This document shows, in pieces, positions 17,545 to 26,281 of a stretch of 64,000 nucleotides of DNA. This DNA is from Chryseobacterium foetidum (GTDB lineage Bacteria; Bacteroidota; Bacteroidia; Flavobacteriales; Weeksellaceae): the NCBI RefSeq assembly GCF_025457425.1, contig NZ_JAMXIA010000001.1:1426001-1490000 (forward strand), in the 5' to 3' direction. Under the pieces are notes generated by a model that saw nothing but the letters and a program-made list of their open reading frames with translations, did no database searches and was not told the origin of the DNA. The first letter of the stretch is position 1, and each line of letters opens with the position of its first letter. The position numbers and the translations under genes were made by a program.

Positions 17545-18072
17545 TTAATTTTTCAGTAGTTTAATAATTTCTTTATTGTCTGCTTTTAAAGCATATTCAA
17601 AAGGAGTCATTCCCATTGAATCTTTCTTTGTTCTGTCGGCTTTATATTGAAGTAGAAGCCCGACCAATTCTTTGTTTCCGGATTTTACTGCCCAAAATAA
17701 AGGTGTCGTTCCTGTGCTGTCTGCGATATTTGGGTTTGCATTTTTCTTCAGTAAATGCTCGACCAAATTTTTGTTGTAACGTACTGAAAGTCCAGCCAAT
17801 GCCGTACCATCTTGACTTTTGTAATCGAGATCTTTTACGTTGTCTATTAAAAAATCTGCGACCTCAGTGTTTCCGCGGTAGCACGCTAAGATTAAGGGTG
17901 AAAATCCGTTTTCATTGGTTTGATTGATGATATCCGGATTTGTTTTCATTAAATCTTTCAATTCTGCAACGGTTCCACTTCTGGCAATATCAAATACTGA
18001 TTTTGCTTTTTCCTGAGCTGTGATCAATGATAAACTCAGAAAAAAAACTGCGAAGATCATTAATTTTCTCAT
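17545..18072 (-). CDS. Exported ankyrin-repeat protein
   Basis: A 175-aa protein with a signal peptide (MRKLMIFAVFFLSLSLITAQ) followed by about four ankyrin repeats, seen from the repeated pattern NENGFSPLILACYRGNTEVADFL..., DGTALAGLSVRYNKNLVEHLL and TTPLFWAVKSGNKELVGLLLQ. Periplasmic ankyrin proteins in bacteria often accompany catalases, cytochromes or other redox enzymes and act as protein-binding scaffolds. Its start overlaps the YceI gene stop by 4 bp, indicating translational coupling. Confidence 0.87.
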   Translation of the reverse strand: MRKLMIFAVFFLSLSLITAQEKAKSVFDIARSGTVAELKDLMKTNPDIINQTNENGFSPLILACYRGNTEVADFLIDNVKDLDYKSQDGTALAGLSVRYNKNLVEHLLKKNANPNIADSTGTTPLFWAVKSGNKELVGLLLQYKADRTKKDSMGMTPFEYALKADNKEIIKLLKN

Positions 18073-18614
18073 TGCTTAACAAGGGTATATTTATATTCCA
18101 CGTTCACATTTTCAGCAACTTTTTTCATCACCATTTTCGGGATGGTTACTTTGAAATCTGCTGATTTTGCAACAAAATTTCCTTTCAGATAAATCTTTCC
18201 GTCTTTTGCTGAAATGGTCGCAGAGGAAGAAACATTTCTGTCAACACCGTGAAAGTTTAATACGCCCTGAACAGTAACTTTCTGAGGGTTTGCAGTCAGT
18301 TTTGTTTTATCAAAACCTACCACTTTTCCTTTGAATGTTGCCTTTGGATATTTTGCAGTTTCAGCATAGCTTTCATTAAAATGTTCTTCCATCAGTTTCA
18401 CTTTAAATTTAAAGTTTTTCACTACTGAAACCGACGCCATTTCTCCGTTATCGGCGTTGAGAACCACGACATTACTGTCATCCTGCGCAAAAACATCTTC
18501 AAACATCGGAACGGATGCTTCAATGGTTACTTTTCCCGTCTTTGTAATGTATTTTTGGGCTAAAGCAAGATTGCTCAGCAGTAAAGAAGTCAATATTAAA
18601 AGTAGATTTTTCAT
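18069..18614 (-). CDS. YceI-family periplasmic lipid-binding protein
   Basis: A 181-aa protein with a signal peptide (MKNLLLILTSLLLSNLALAQ) and the YceI lipocalin-like fold. Recognisable parts are ITKTGKVTIEAS, the SYAETAKYPKATFKGK region and VQGVLNFHGVDRNVS. YceI proteins bind isoprenoid quinone-like lipids in the periplasm. Its position between a cytochrome c and an ankyrin protein in one operon fits a respiratory or redox role. Confidence 0.92.
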   Translation of the reverse strand: MKNLLLILTSLLLSNLALAQKYITKTGKVTIEASVPMFEDVFAQDDSNVVVLNADNGEMASVSVVKNFKFKVKLMEEHFNESYAETAKYPKATFKGKVVGFDKTKLTANPQKVTVQGVLNFHGVDRNVSSSATISAKDGKIYLKGNFVAKSADFKVTIPKMVMKKVAENVNVEYKYTLVKQ

Positions 18615-18626
18615 TTTAAATAATTT

Positions 18627-18968
18627 TTAGTTTTCAATAAGACCGTCAGCTTTCCATTTGATGAAAAGATTGATCTGAGTGGTTGACAAAGATCCACCCT
18701 GAGGCATTTTTAAAGGATCTCCGCTCGGTCTTTGAATCCGGTTAATAATAATATCGATGTTTGCTTTTACCAGATTGTAATTATTCAGAGGTTTAAAACC
18801 TGACGCAGAATGACAACTGGTACAATTGCTTTCCATAATAGGCTTTAAATCTGATTCATATTTTACCACACTGGTAATCGGCGTGTTGTCTGAAATTTCT
18901 TCATAAGTTCTGCTTTCACAGGATGTAATGAAAAGAATCAGCGCTGCTGTGTACAATATTTTTTTCAT
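18627..18968 (-). CDS. Cytochrome c-type lipoprotein
   Basis: A 113-aa lipoprotein (MKKILYTAALILFITSCES, lipobox TSC) with one c-type heme site, CTSCH, and a likely distal methionine in PLKMPQGG. The domain is a short planctomycete-type or class I cytochrome c. The ATG at 18968 is preferred over an upstream extension inside the DUF5777 gene. The gene starts just after the DUF5777 stop on the same strand. It is expected to be anchored in the periplasm and to carry electrons. Confidence 0.88.
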   Translation of the reverse strand: MKKILYTAALILFITSCESRTYEEISDNTPITSVVKYESDLKPIMESNCTSCHSASGFKPLNNYNLVKANIDIIINRIQRPSGDPLKMPQGGSLSTTQINLFIKWKADGLIEN

Positions 18969-18969
18969 T

Positions 18970-19812
18970 TTAAAATACTCTGTAAAGGTTAAACCCAAAG
19001 AAAATCTGTCCTTTTTCCCACTTTCCGGTAGCATTTGTCAGGTAACCGATATCCGAATTCAGTTGTGAATTGCTGAACAAAAGCTGAAAAACGTGACCTC
19101 CGGTTTCAATATCCATTCCTAAAGACAATGGATTTTTGTAGAAACTGTTTTTATCAAAATTCACAAAATATTCTGCGTTGATGGAGATTCTTTTGGAAAT
19201 TTTGTAGCGTCCGCCCAATCCTGTCAGGAATTGATTGTCGTTTTCAATCGTTGGTTCGTAGAGATTTTTGTGAACGTAAGACGGCGATAACTGCAGCGAA
19301 AAGTTTTCATTAAATCTTCTGGAAATCAAAGCCTGCGTGAGATAAGAAAGTCTGTCGCCGAACTTCAGATGCGGATAGGTGTCTTTATCCAGATCGGTGT
19401 TGAGCGCCATCACATTGTAACCGACAAGATCTACCGGCATGTTTTCGCTTTGTTTTAGAAGCCTGTACTTTGCTCCGAACTCAAAGGTTTTCATGTTGGT
19501 TTCTCTGGATAGGCTTAAAGAAATTCCGTCGGTCAAACCATAAATCGCTCCAAGTTTGGTGGAAGCGTCGTCTAATCCGAAAAAGTTTTTGAAACCATCG
19601 CTCACATCTCCAAAACGGTGTGCGACTACAAAATACCACTCATTTTTTGCAGTGAGCTTGGTAGATTGTCCGGTAACGATTTGAAGAGCTTTAAAAGCGG
19701 GTGGCGAGGTTGTCCTGTTGGTTGAAATGGTGTCGATATCTTTGAGCAGATCTTCCTGCGAAAAAGCAAGAACTGAAGAAAACATCGACAAAAATAAGAG
19801 AGTTTTTGTCAT
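18970..19812 (-). CDS. DUF5777 family outer-membrane beta-barrel protein
   Basis: A 280-aa protein with a signal peptide (MTKTLLFLSMFSSVLAFSQ) and alternating amphipathic strands ending in an aromatic C-terminus (FFGFNLYRVF), as in outer-membrane barrels. The segment NEWYFVVAHRFGDVSDGFKNFFGLD marks DUF5777. It is the first gene of an operon with a cytochrome c, YceI, ankyrin and T9SS cargo gene. The upstream region has a TAAGTTTG -7 box and a CRP/FNR-type palindrome at about -41, so it is probably activated by a Crp/Fnr regulator. Confidence 0.85.
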   Translation of the reverse strand: MTKTLLFLSMFSSVLAFSQEDLLKDIDTISTNRTTSPPAFKALQIVTGQSTKLTAKNEWYFVVAHRFGDVSDGFKNFFGLDDASTKLGAIYGLTDGISLSLSRETNMKTFEFGAKYRLLKQSENMPVDLVGYNVMALNTDLDKDTYPHLKFGDRLSYLTQALISRRFNENFSLQLSPSYVHKNLYEPTIENDNQFLTGLGGRYKISKRISINAEYFVNFDKNSFYKNPLSLGMDIETGGHVFQLLFSNSQLNSDIGYLTNATGKWEKGQIFFGFNLYRVF

Positions 19813-19838
19813 ATAAATTTAGTTAGAAATTCGTACGA

Positions 19839-19884
19839 CAAACTTAGAGACTTCTCTTTCTAAAAGTTGGTGATAAAAGTCACC
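19839..19884 (-). promoter_or_regulatory. Promoter of the DUF5777 operon with a CRP/FNR-type site
   Basis: On the minus strand, TAAGTTTG (19839-19846) is a good -7 element with no recognisable -33. In its place, GGTGA-TAAAAG-TCACC (19869-19884) is a perfect GTGA-N6-TCAC palindrome. Its centre lies about 41 nt upstream of the start point predicted from the -7 box, the class II activator position. Absence of a -33 element fits activator dependence. Confidence 0.7.
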
Positions 19885-19935
19885 GATGATATTGTTTTTA
19901 TCAATCGCATTTATAAAAGTATTAAAACAAATTTA

Positions 19936-20586
19936 TTAGACTACGCTAACATTTTCAGATTCAGGAATTCTGATACCTTCTCTGCTCTGGGAAATCTCGC
20001 CTTCATTTTCAATTTTTTTCATTACCCTGCTCACCACTTCTCTGGATGTACCGAGGTTGATGGCAATTTCACGATGGGTCAGTTTGATGGGATGATTTCC
20101 TGTGATGGCAATCTGCTGTTTGATGTAACTGAGAATTCTCTTGTCAAGTTTATGAAACACGGCTTCGTTGACCATATTCATAACGTCTGTAAAGCGTTTG
20201 TCATATTCCTGAAAAAAGAGTTTGCTGATGGCAGGAAAACGGAGTAGCCAATCATGCATCACAGAAACGGGAATGAGCAAAACTTCTGAATCTTCTTCTG
20301 CTACAGCATAAATCCGGCTGATGTAATCTGAAAAAATAGAGGAAAACGTCATCATACAGCTGTCGTTTTCTCTTACGTAATAATAGATAAGTTCGCGGCC
20401 GTCATTCAGTGTGAAAACTCTGACGGAACCTTTGATAAGAAAAGGTACGAATTTATTTTTCTGACCTTCCCTTACGATTTCAGTTTTGGCTTTTACGGTA
20501 GAGCTGACAGCATGTTTACTGATTTCTTTTAAAAATTCTGAGCCTAAAAACCCAAATTTCTCAACAATAAACTGATTATCTAACAT
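19936..20586 (-). CDS. Crp/Fnr-family transcriptional regulator
   Basis: A 216-aa regulator with an N-terminal cyclic-nucleotide-binding-like beta-roll (VREGQKNKFVPFLIKGSVRVF) and a C-terminal winged helix with recognition segment THREIAINLGTSREVVSRVMKK. There is no FNR-type N-terminal cysteine cluster. The E/SR recognition residues (TSREVVSR) suit a GTGA half-site. The ATG at 20586 is chosen over a TTG three codons upstream. It lies directly upstream of the DUF5777 operon, whose promoter has a matching palindrome. The effector is unknown. Confidence 0.92.
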   Translation of the reverse strand: MLDNQFIVEKFGFLGSEFLKEISKHAVSSTVKAKTEIVREGQKNKFVPFLIKGSVRVFTLNDGRELIYYYVRENDSCMMTFSSIFSDYISRIYAVAEEDSEVLLIPVSVMHDWLLRFPAISKLFFQEYDKRFTDVMNMVNEAVFHKLDKRILSYIKQQIAITGNHPIKLTHREIAINLGTSREVVSRVMKKIENEGEISQSREGIRIPESENVSVV

Positions 20587-20715
20587 ATTTTTCAAATAAT
20601 TACGAAATCAAAGGTATAAAATTGAAAATTATGGATGTTAATTATTTTTAATGTGGTGTAATTTTGAGTTATTCTAAATAGTTGATAGTGGGAAGATGGG
20701 AGAAGGGAGATGGGT

Positions 20716-20743
20716 GATGGAAGATGGAAGATGGAAGATGGAA
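20716..20743. repeat. Four tandem copies of GATGGAA
   Basis: A 7-bp unit repeated four times without change, next to related G-rich sequence from about 20690. Simple-sequence tract just before the 68-bp repeat array. Confidence 0.85.
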
Positions 20744-20755
20744 GATTGTTGAACC

Positions 20756-21250
20756 CTTCGGGTTCTTTTGTAGTGCGTATTATTTTATTACCATAGGTTT
20801 CACCTACGGCTATTAAAATTTAACCCTGCGGTTTTTTTGTGATGTGAATAATTTTGCGTCCACAGGTTCACGTACAGCTATTCGAATTTAATCCTGCGGT
20901 TTTTTTGTGATGTGAATAATTTTGCGTCCACAGGTTCACGTAAAGCTATTCGAATTTGACTCTGCGGGCTTTTTGTGATGTATATAATTTTGCGTCCACA
21001 GATTCGCGTAAAGTTATTCAAATTAATCCTGCGGGTTTTTTGTGATGTGAATAATTTTGCGTCCACAGGTTCACGTAAAGCTATTCGAATTAATCCTGCG
21101 GGTTTTTTGTGATGTGAATGATTCTACGAACACAGGTTCACGTACAGCTATTCGAATTTGACTCTGCGGGCTTTTTGTGATGTATATAATTTTGCGTCCA
21201 CAGATTCGCGTAAAGTTATTCAAATTAATCCTACGGTTTTTTATGAGATG
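20756..21250. repeat. Tandem array of seven to eight 67-68 bp units
   Basis: The marker CCTGCGG recurs at spacings of about 68, 68, 67, 67, 68 and 67 bp, with a more diverged first unit. Each unit contains a small CCTGCGGG-type hairpin with a T-run, then GTGATGTGAATAATTTTG and GTCCACAGGTTCACGTA. A two-unit block near 20950-21040 recurs nearly unchanged near 21150-21240, so units were copied in groups. No unique spacers, hence not CRISPR. Confidence 0.88.
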
Positions 21251-21269
21251 TTGAGAAAAGCGGAATTTT

Positions 21270-21360
21270 GCGCCCCGACCTGAACGGAGCTCTTTTTGTA
21301 AGCGAGGGGAAATGCGGTGGCACAAAAAAGCGGGAGTGGAGGGCGGATAAAGGCGCCCAA
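21270..21360. repeat. Dispersed repeat, copy 2
   Basis: Second copy of the element at 1715-1806, same orientation, about 80% identical by eye. It begins GCGCCCCGACCTGA, carries the GAGCTCTTTTTGT / ACAAAAAAGCGGG pair and ends GGCGCCCAAA. It lies between the tandem array and the terminator of the DUF3467 gene. Confidence 0.78.
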
Positions 21361-21391
21361 ATAAAAAATACTAAAGTTGTAAGCATAAAAA

Positions 21392-21417
21392 AATACCCCA
21401 ACTTTCGCCGGGGTATT
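21392..21417 (-). terminator. Terminator of the DUF3467 gene
   Basis: An 8-bp stem AATACCCC / GGGGTATT with a 10-nt loop; on the minus strand it is followed by a T-run. Confidence 0.85.
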
Positions 21418-21441
21418 CTTTTATATCTGATAAGAAGAATC

Positions 21442-21747
21442 TTATGCCTGTACGTTGTTTCCTCCCAATACGAAAGGCTCAACTTCCTTGATTTCTCCGA
21501 ACTGCTGCTCGTAGTTGGTGATGTTTTGCTGAAGTGCAGCTAAAACTCTCTTCGCGTGAAGAGGAGCCAGGATTACTCTTGATCTTACGTTTGCCTGCTG
21601 TACACCTGGCATCATTTGGATGAAGTCTACTACAAACTCAGATGGAGAGTGGTTTACTAAAGCAAGGTTACAGTAAACTCCTGAAGCTACCATTTCGTTT
21701 AACTGGATGTTGATGTTTCCGTCCTGTGGATTTTGATTGTTGTCCAT
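21442..21747 (-). CDS. DUF3467 family protein
   Basis: A 101-aa cytoplasmic protein with the DUF3467 pattern: SGVYCNLALVNHSPSEFVVDF, then PGVQQANVRSRVILAPLHAKRVL and a C-terminal coiled segment (NITNYEQQFGEI). The family is of unknown function and usually directly downstream of rpoC in Bacteroidota, as here (142 nt after rpoC). A terminator follows. Confidence 0.88.
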   Translation of the reverse strand: MDNNQNPQDGNINIQLNEMVASGVYCNLALVNHSPSEFVVDFIQMMPGVQQANVRSRVILAPLHAKRVLAALQQNITNYEQQFGEIKEVEPFVLGGNNVQA

Positions 21748-21889
21748 TTTTTTATTTAAAATTTAAGGTTTAATGTTCAAGGCTCAAAAATATAAAAAAG
21801 TTTCAACCTTGAATATTATATTTCAATTTATTTTTGAGATGCGTGATCCGGGATACGAAACACGCATCCCGAAACACGAAACTCATTTA

Positions 21890-24800
21890 TTAGTTAAGAT
21901 CTTCGAATTCTTTTCTTGAACCTACGATCACGTTCTGATACTCTTTAAGACCCGTACCTGCAGGAATTCTGTGTCCTACAATTACATTTTCTTTAAGACC
22001 ATTCAGGCTGTCTACTTTACCTGCAACCGCGGCTTCGTTAAGAACCTTGGTTGTTTCCTGGAACGATGCTGCAGACATGAACGATTTGGTTTGAAGAGCT
22101 GCTCTTGTAATCCCCTGCAATACAGGCGTTGCTGTAGCCGGAAGAGCTTCTCTTACTTCTACCAAAGCCTGATCTTCACGCTTCAGTTTAGAGTTTTCGT
22201 CTCTCAGTTCTCTTGCAGTAATCATCTGTCCTGGCTGGAAAGTTTTTGAATCACCAGCTTCGGTTACTACCTTAAGACCAAATACTCTGTTGTTCTCCTC
22301 AAGGAAGTCGTATTTGTGCTCAAGTGCACCTTCAAGGAACTGAGTGTCACCTCCGTCAACGATAGATACTTTTGTCATCATCTGTCTTACGATGATTTCG
22401 AAGTGCTTGTCGTCGATTTTTACCCCCTGAAGACGGTAAACTTCCTGAATTTCGTTTACTAAATATTCCTGAACCGCAGTTGGTCCCTTGATTTTCAGGA
22501 TGTCGTCCGGAGTAACTGAACCGTCAGAAAGTGGCGAACCAGCTCTCACGAAGTCATTCTCCTGTACCAAAATCTGGTTGGATAATTTAACCAAATAAAT
22601 TTTTCTTTCACCAGTTTTAGCTTCAACGATCAATTCTCGGTTACCTCTTTTGATTTTTCCGTAAGAAACAACACCGTCAATTTCTGTAACTACAGCCGGG
22701 TTAGATGGGTTTCTCGCTTCGAATAATTCGGTAACTCTCGGAAGACCCCCGGTAATATCCCCGGTCTTAGCAGCTTTTCTCGGGATTTTGATTAAGACTT
22801 TACCAGCCTTAATTTTTTCACCGTCGTTTACCATTAAGTGGGCTCCTACAGGTAAGTTGTAGCCTTTCTGCTCAACACCTTTGGAATCTACTACCTTCAA
22901 TGTAGGTACAGCTTTCTTATTTCTTGATTCAGAGATTACTTTCTCTTCGAATCCTGTCTGTTCATCAATCTCCAACTGGAATGAGATACCCTGGATAATA
23001 TCCTCATACTCTACCTTACCAGCGTTTTCTGCAATGATTACCGCGTTGTAAGGATCCCATTTTGCAATGATATCGCCTTTCTTCACTTTATCACCGGATT
23101 TAACGAGTAACTGAGAACCGTAAGGTACGTTGGCAATCATTAACGGTGTTCTGGTTTCGTTATCAGCCACCAATCTGAATTCAGTTGTACGGGATACCAC
23201 TACTTCTGCAGTGTTTCCGTTTTCGTCTTCGGAAGTAATTGTTCTTACCTCATCCAACTCAACGATACCGTCTCTTCTTGCAGAGATTGAAGGGTTTTCT
23301 GATACGTTTGTAGATACACCACCCTGGTGGAAGGTTCTCAACGTAAGCTGAGTTCCAGGTTCCCCGATGGATTGTGCAGCAATTACCCCTACAGCTTCAC
23401 CCATGTGGATGGTTTTCCCTGTAGCAAGGTTTCTACCGTAACATTTAGCACAGATACCTTTTTTAGCTTCACAAGTTAATGGAGAGCGTACTTCAACAGC
23501 TTCCAGACCAATCTCCTCGATTTGCTTGGCTAATGCTTCGTTGATTACTTCGTCTGCATTCACGATGATTTCGTCTGTTTCAGGATCATATACATTGTGT
23601 AATGATACTCTACCTAAAATTCTTTCAGAGATTTTTTCAACGATCTCGTCATTTTTCTTGAGTGCAGTAACTTCTGTACCTCTTAATGTTCCGCAATCTG
23701 TTTCTGTAACGATAACATCCTGTGCAACGTCTACCAGTCTTCTCGTTAAGTAACCTGCATCGGCAGTCTTAAGAGCGGTATCCGCAAGACCTTTACGGGC
23801 ACCGTGGGTAGAGATAAAGTACTCAAGGATGGAAAGACCTTCCTTAAAGTTTGCAAGAATCGGGTTTTCGATAATTTCCGCACCGGTAGAACCAGCTTTC
23901 TGCGGTTTTGCCATCAAACCTCTCATCCCTGATAACTGACGGATCTGTTCCTTAGAACCCCTCGCACCAGAATCAAGCATCATGTATACAGAGTTGAATC
24001 CTCCCTGGTCGGTTTTCATTCTGCTCATGATCATTTCAGTTAATCCGGCGTTGGTGTTTGTCCAAACGTCAATTACCTGGTTATATCTTTCTGTATCTGT
24101 AATAAGACCCATGTTGTAATTGGCTCTGATTTCGTCTACAGTTTCAATAGATGTTGCGATCATTTTCTTTTTCTCAACAGGAACTACGATGTCACCCAAT
24201 GAGAAAGAAAGACCTCCTTTGAATGCGTTTGAATAACCTAAGTCTTTCATTGCATCAAGGAATTTTACGGTAGTAGGGAAATCTGTATCGGCAAGTACTT
24301 TACCAATTACATTTCTTAATGATTTCTTCGTTAAAAGTTCATTAATATATCCTGATTCTTTAGGAACGATCTGGTTGAATAAGATTCTACCAACAGAAGT
24401 TTCGGTTAGTTTCACAGTGATTTCACCGTTTTCCTTGATAGGAAGTCTACATCTTACTTTAGCGTTCAATGAAACTCTGCCTTCAGCATAAGCGATTTCC
24501 GCTTCTTCCGGAGAGTAGAATGCAAGACCTTCACCCAAAACTTTCATATCTTCAGTAGAGCTTAATTCTTTGGTCATGAAATAAAGACCAAGAACCATGT
24601 CCTGAGAAGGTACCGTGATTGGAGAACCGTTTGCAGGGTTCAGGATATTTTGAGAACCTAACATCAACAACTGAGCTTCCAAAATCGCCTCAGGGCCTAA
24701 CGGTAAGTGTACCGCCATCTGGTCACCATCGAAATCGGCGTTGAATGCTGTCGTCACCAACGGGTGAAGCTGAATCGCTTTACCTTCGATCATTTTAGGC

Positions 24801-26155
24801 TGGAATGCCTGAATACCCAATCTGTGAAGCGTAGGTGCTCTGTTTAATAAAACAGGGTGACCTTTCATCACGTTTTCAAGGATATCATATACTACAGGTT
24901 CTTTTCTGTCGATGATTCTCTTTGCAGATTTTACAGTTTTTACAATTCCTCTCTCAATCAGTTTTCTGATGATGAACGGTTTGTAAAGTTCAGCTGCCAT
25001 ATCTTTAGGAATACCACATTCGTGAAGCTGCAAGTTTGGACCTACAACAATTACCGAACGTGCAGAGTAATCTACCCTTTTCCCTAATAAGTTCTGACGG
25101 AAACGACCTTGCTTACCTTTCAATGAATCTGAAAGTGATTTCAATGGTCTGTTTGATTCAGATTTTACAGCAGAAGATTTTCTTGTGTTATCGAATAATG
25201 AATCTACAGATTCCTGAAGCATACGCTTCTCGTTTCTCAAGATTACTTCAGGAGCTTTGATCTCCAATAATCTCTTCAAACGGTTGTTTCTGATGATCAC
25301 TCTTCTGTAAAGGTCATTTAAGTCAGAAGTTGCGAAACGTCCTCCATCCAATGGAACCAATGGTCTCAATTCTGGTGGTATTACAGGAAGCACACGCATA
25401 ATCATCCACTCCGGTCTGTTGATCATTCTTGTATTGGCACCTCTCAACGCTTCTACAACGTTCAATCTTTTCAGAGCTTCAGTTCTTCTTTGTTTTGAAC
25501 CTTCGTTGTGAGCTTTGTGTCTCAAGTCGAAAGACAATGCATCAAGATCGATTCTTTTTAATAATTCCTCAACAGCTTCAGCACCCATTTTGGCGATGAA
25601 TTTGTTTGGATCTGAATCGTCAAGATACTGGTTTTCTACAGGAAGAGTTTCCATGATATCAAGGTATTCTTCTTCTGTAAGGAATTCTTTATTATCAAAA
25701 TCAGAACCATCTAATTTCTTAGCGATACCCTGCTGAATAACAACATATCTCTCGTAATAGATGATCATATCCAATTTCTTGGAAGGAATACCCAAAAGGT
25801 AACCGATTTTGTTTGGTAAAGAACGGAAATACCAAATGTGCGCGATAGGAACAACCAAACCGATGTGCCCGATTCTTTCTCTACGTACTTTTTTCTCCGT
25901 AACCTCTACACCACAACGGTCACAAACGATCCCTTTGTAACGAATTCTCTTGTATTTACCACAAGCACATTCGTAATCTTTGATAGGACCGAAGATTTTT
26001 TCACAGAACAAACCGTCTCTTTCAGGCTTGTGCGTTCTGTAGTTAATGGTTTCCGGCTTTAAAACCTCCCCTCTGGAATCCTGTAAAATGGATTCCGGAG
26101 AAGCTAAACCGATGGTTATTTTATTAAATCTACTTGATTTATTTTTATTTGACAT
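21890..26155 (-). CDS. rpoC: DNA-directed RNA polymerase subunit beta'
   Basis: A 1421-aa largest subunit of RNA polymerase. The N-terminal zinc ribbon [20 protein letters not shown] is present, as are the Mg-binding catalytic loop [15 protein letters not shown], the trigger-loop region [19 protein letters not shown] and the second zinc site (CGTLRG...CAKCYG). It forms the active centre with RpoB. It follows rpoB by 126 nt in the same direction. No unusual insert was noticed. Confidence 0.98.
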   Translation of the reverse strand: MSNKNKSSRFNKITIGLASPESILQDSRGEVLKPETINYRTHKPERDGLFCEKIFGPIKDYECACGKYKRIRYKGIVCDRCGVEVTEKKVRRERIGHIGLVVPIAHIWYFRSLPNKIGYLLGIPSKKLDMIIYYERYVVIQQGIAKKLDGSDFDNKEFLTEEEYLDIMETLPVENQYLDDSDPNKFIAKMGAEAVEELLKRIDLDALSFDLRHKAHNEGSKQRRTEALKRLNVVEALRGANTRMINRPEWMIMRVLPVIPPELRPLVPLDGGRFATSDLNDLYRRVIIRNNRLKRLLEIKAPEVILRNEKRMLQESVDSLFDNTRKSSAVKSESNRPLKSLSDSLKGKQGRFRQNLLGKRVDYSARSVIVVGPNLQLHECGIPKDMAAELYKPFIIRKLIERGIVKTVKSAKRIIDRKEPVVYDILENVMKGHPVLLNRAPTLHRLGIQAFQPKMIEGKAIQLHPLVTTAFNADFDGDQMAVHLPLGPEAILEAQLLMLGSQNILNPANGSPITVPSQDMVLGLYFMTKELSSTEDMKVLGEGLAFYSPEEAEIAYAEGRVSLNAKVRCRLPIKENGEITVKLTETSVGRILFNQIVPKESGYINELLTKKSLRNVIGKVLADTDFPTTVKFLDAMKDLGYSNAFKGGLSFSLGDIVVPVEKKKMIATSIETVDEIRANYNMGLITDTERYNQVIDVWTNTNAGLTEMIMSRMKTDQGGFNSVYMMLDSGARGSKEQIRQLSGMRGLMAKPQKAGSTGAEIIENPILANFKEGLSILEYFISTHGARKGLADTALKTADAGYLTRRLVDVAQDVIVTETDCGTLRGTEVTALKKNDEIVEKISERILGRVSLHNVYDPETDEIIVNADEVINEALAKQIEEIGLEAVEVRSPLTCEAKKGICAKCYGRNLATGKTIHMGEAVGVIAAQSIGEPGTQLTLRTFHQGGVSTNVSENPSISARRDGIVELDEVRTITSEDENGNTAEVVVSRTTEFRLVADNETRTPLMIANVPYGSQLLVKSGDKVKKGDIIAKWDPYNAVIIAENAGKVEYEDIIQGISFQLEIDEQTGFEEKVISESRNKKAVPTLKVVDSKGVEQKGYNLPVGAHLMVNDGEKIKAGKVLIKIPRKAAKTGDITGGLPRVTELFEARNPSNPAVVTEIDGVVSYGKIKRGNRELIVEAKTGERKIYLVKLSNQILVQENDFVRAGSPLSDGSVTPDDILKIKGPTAVQEYLVNEIQEVYRLQGVKIDDKHFEIIVRQMMTKVSIVDGGDTQFLEGALEHKYDFLEENNRVFGLKVVTEAGDSKTFQPGQMITARELRDENSKLKREDQALVEVREALPATATPVLQGITRAALQTKSFMSAASFQETTKVLNEAAVAGKVDSLNGLKENVIVGHRIPAGTGLKEYQNVIVGSRKEFEDLN

Positions 26156-26168
26156 TTTTTTTGAATTT

Positions 26169-26195
26169 GAGATTTGAGATTTGAGATTTGAGATT
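26169..26195. repeat. GAGATTT tandem repeat in the rpoB-rpoC spacer
   Basis: Three perfect copies plus a partial copy of the 7-bp unit GAGATTT, inside the 126-nt gap between the two RNA polymerase genes. Confidence 0.88.
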
Positions 26196-26281
26196 AATGA
26201 ATCTCTACAATTTATTTTGAATCTTATTTGAAACCTGCGGACAGAATTTCAAATTTCAAACAAATTAATTTCAAATCGAAT

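Noticed and set aside
20756..21250. CRISPR array
   Set aside because: Units are contiguous 67-68 bp repeats without unique spacers, and no cas genes are nearby.
20878..21325. Repetitive open frames on the minus strand with SQKTRRIN-type repeats
   Set aside because: They are translations of the tandem DNA repeat, without start signals or known domains.
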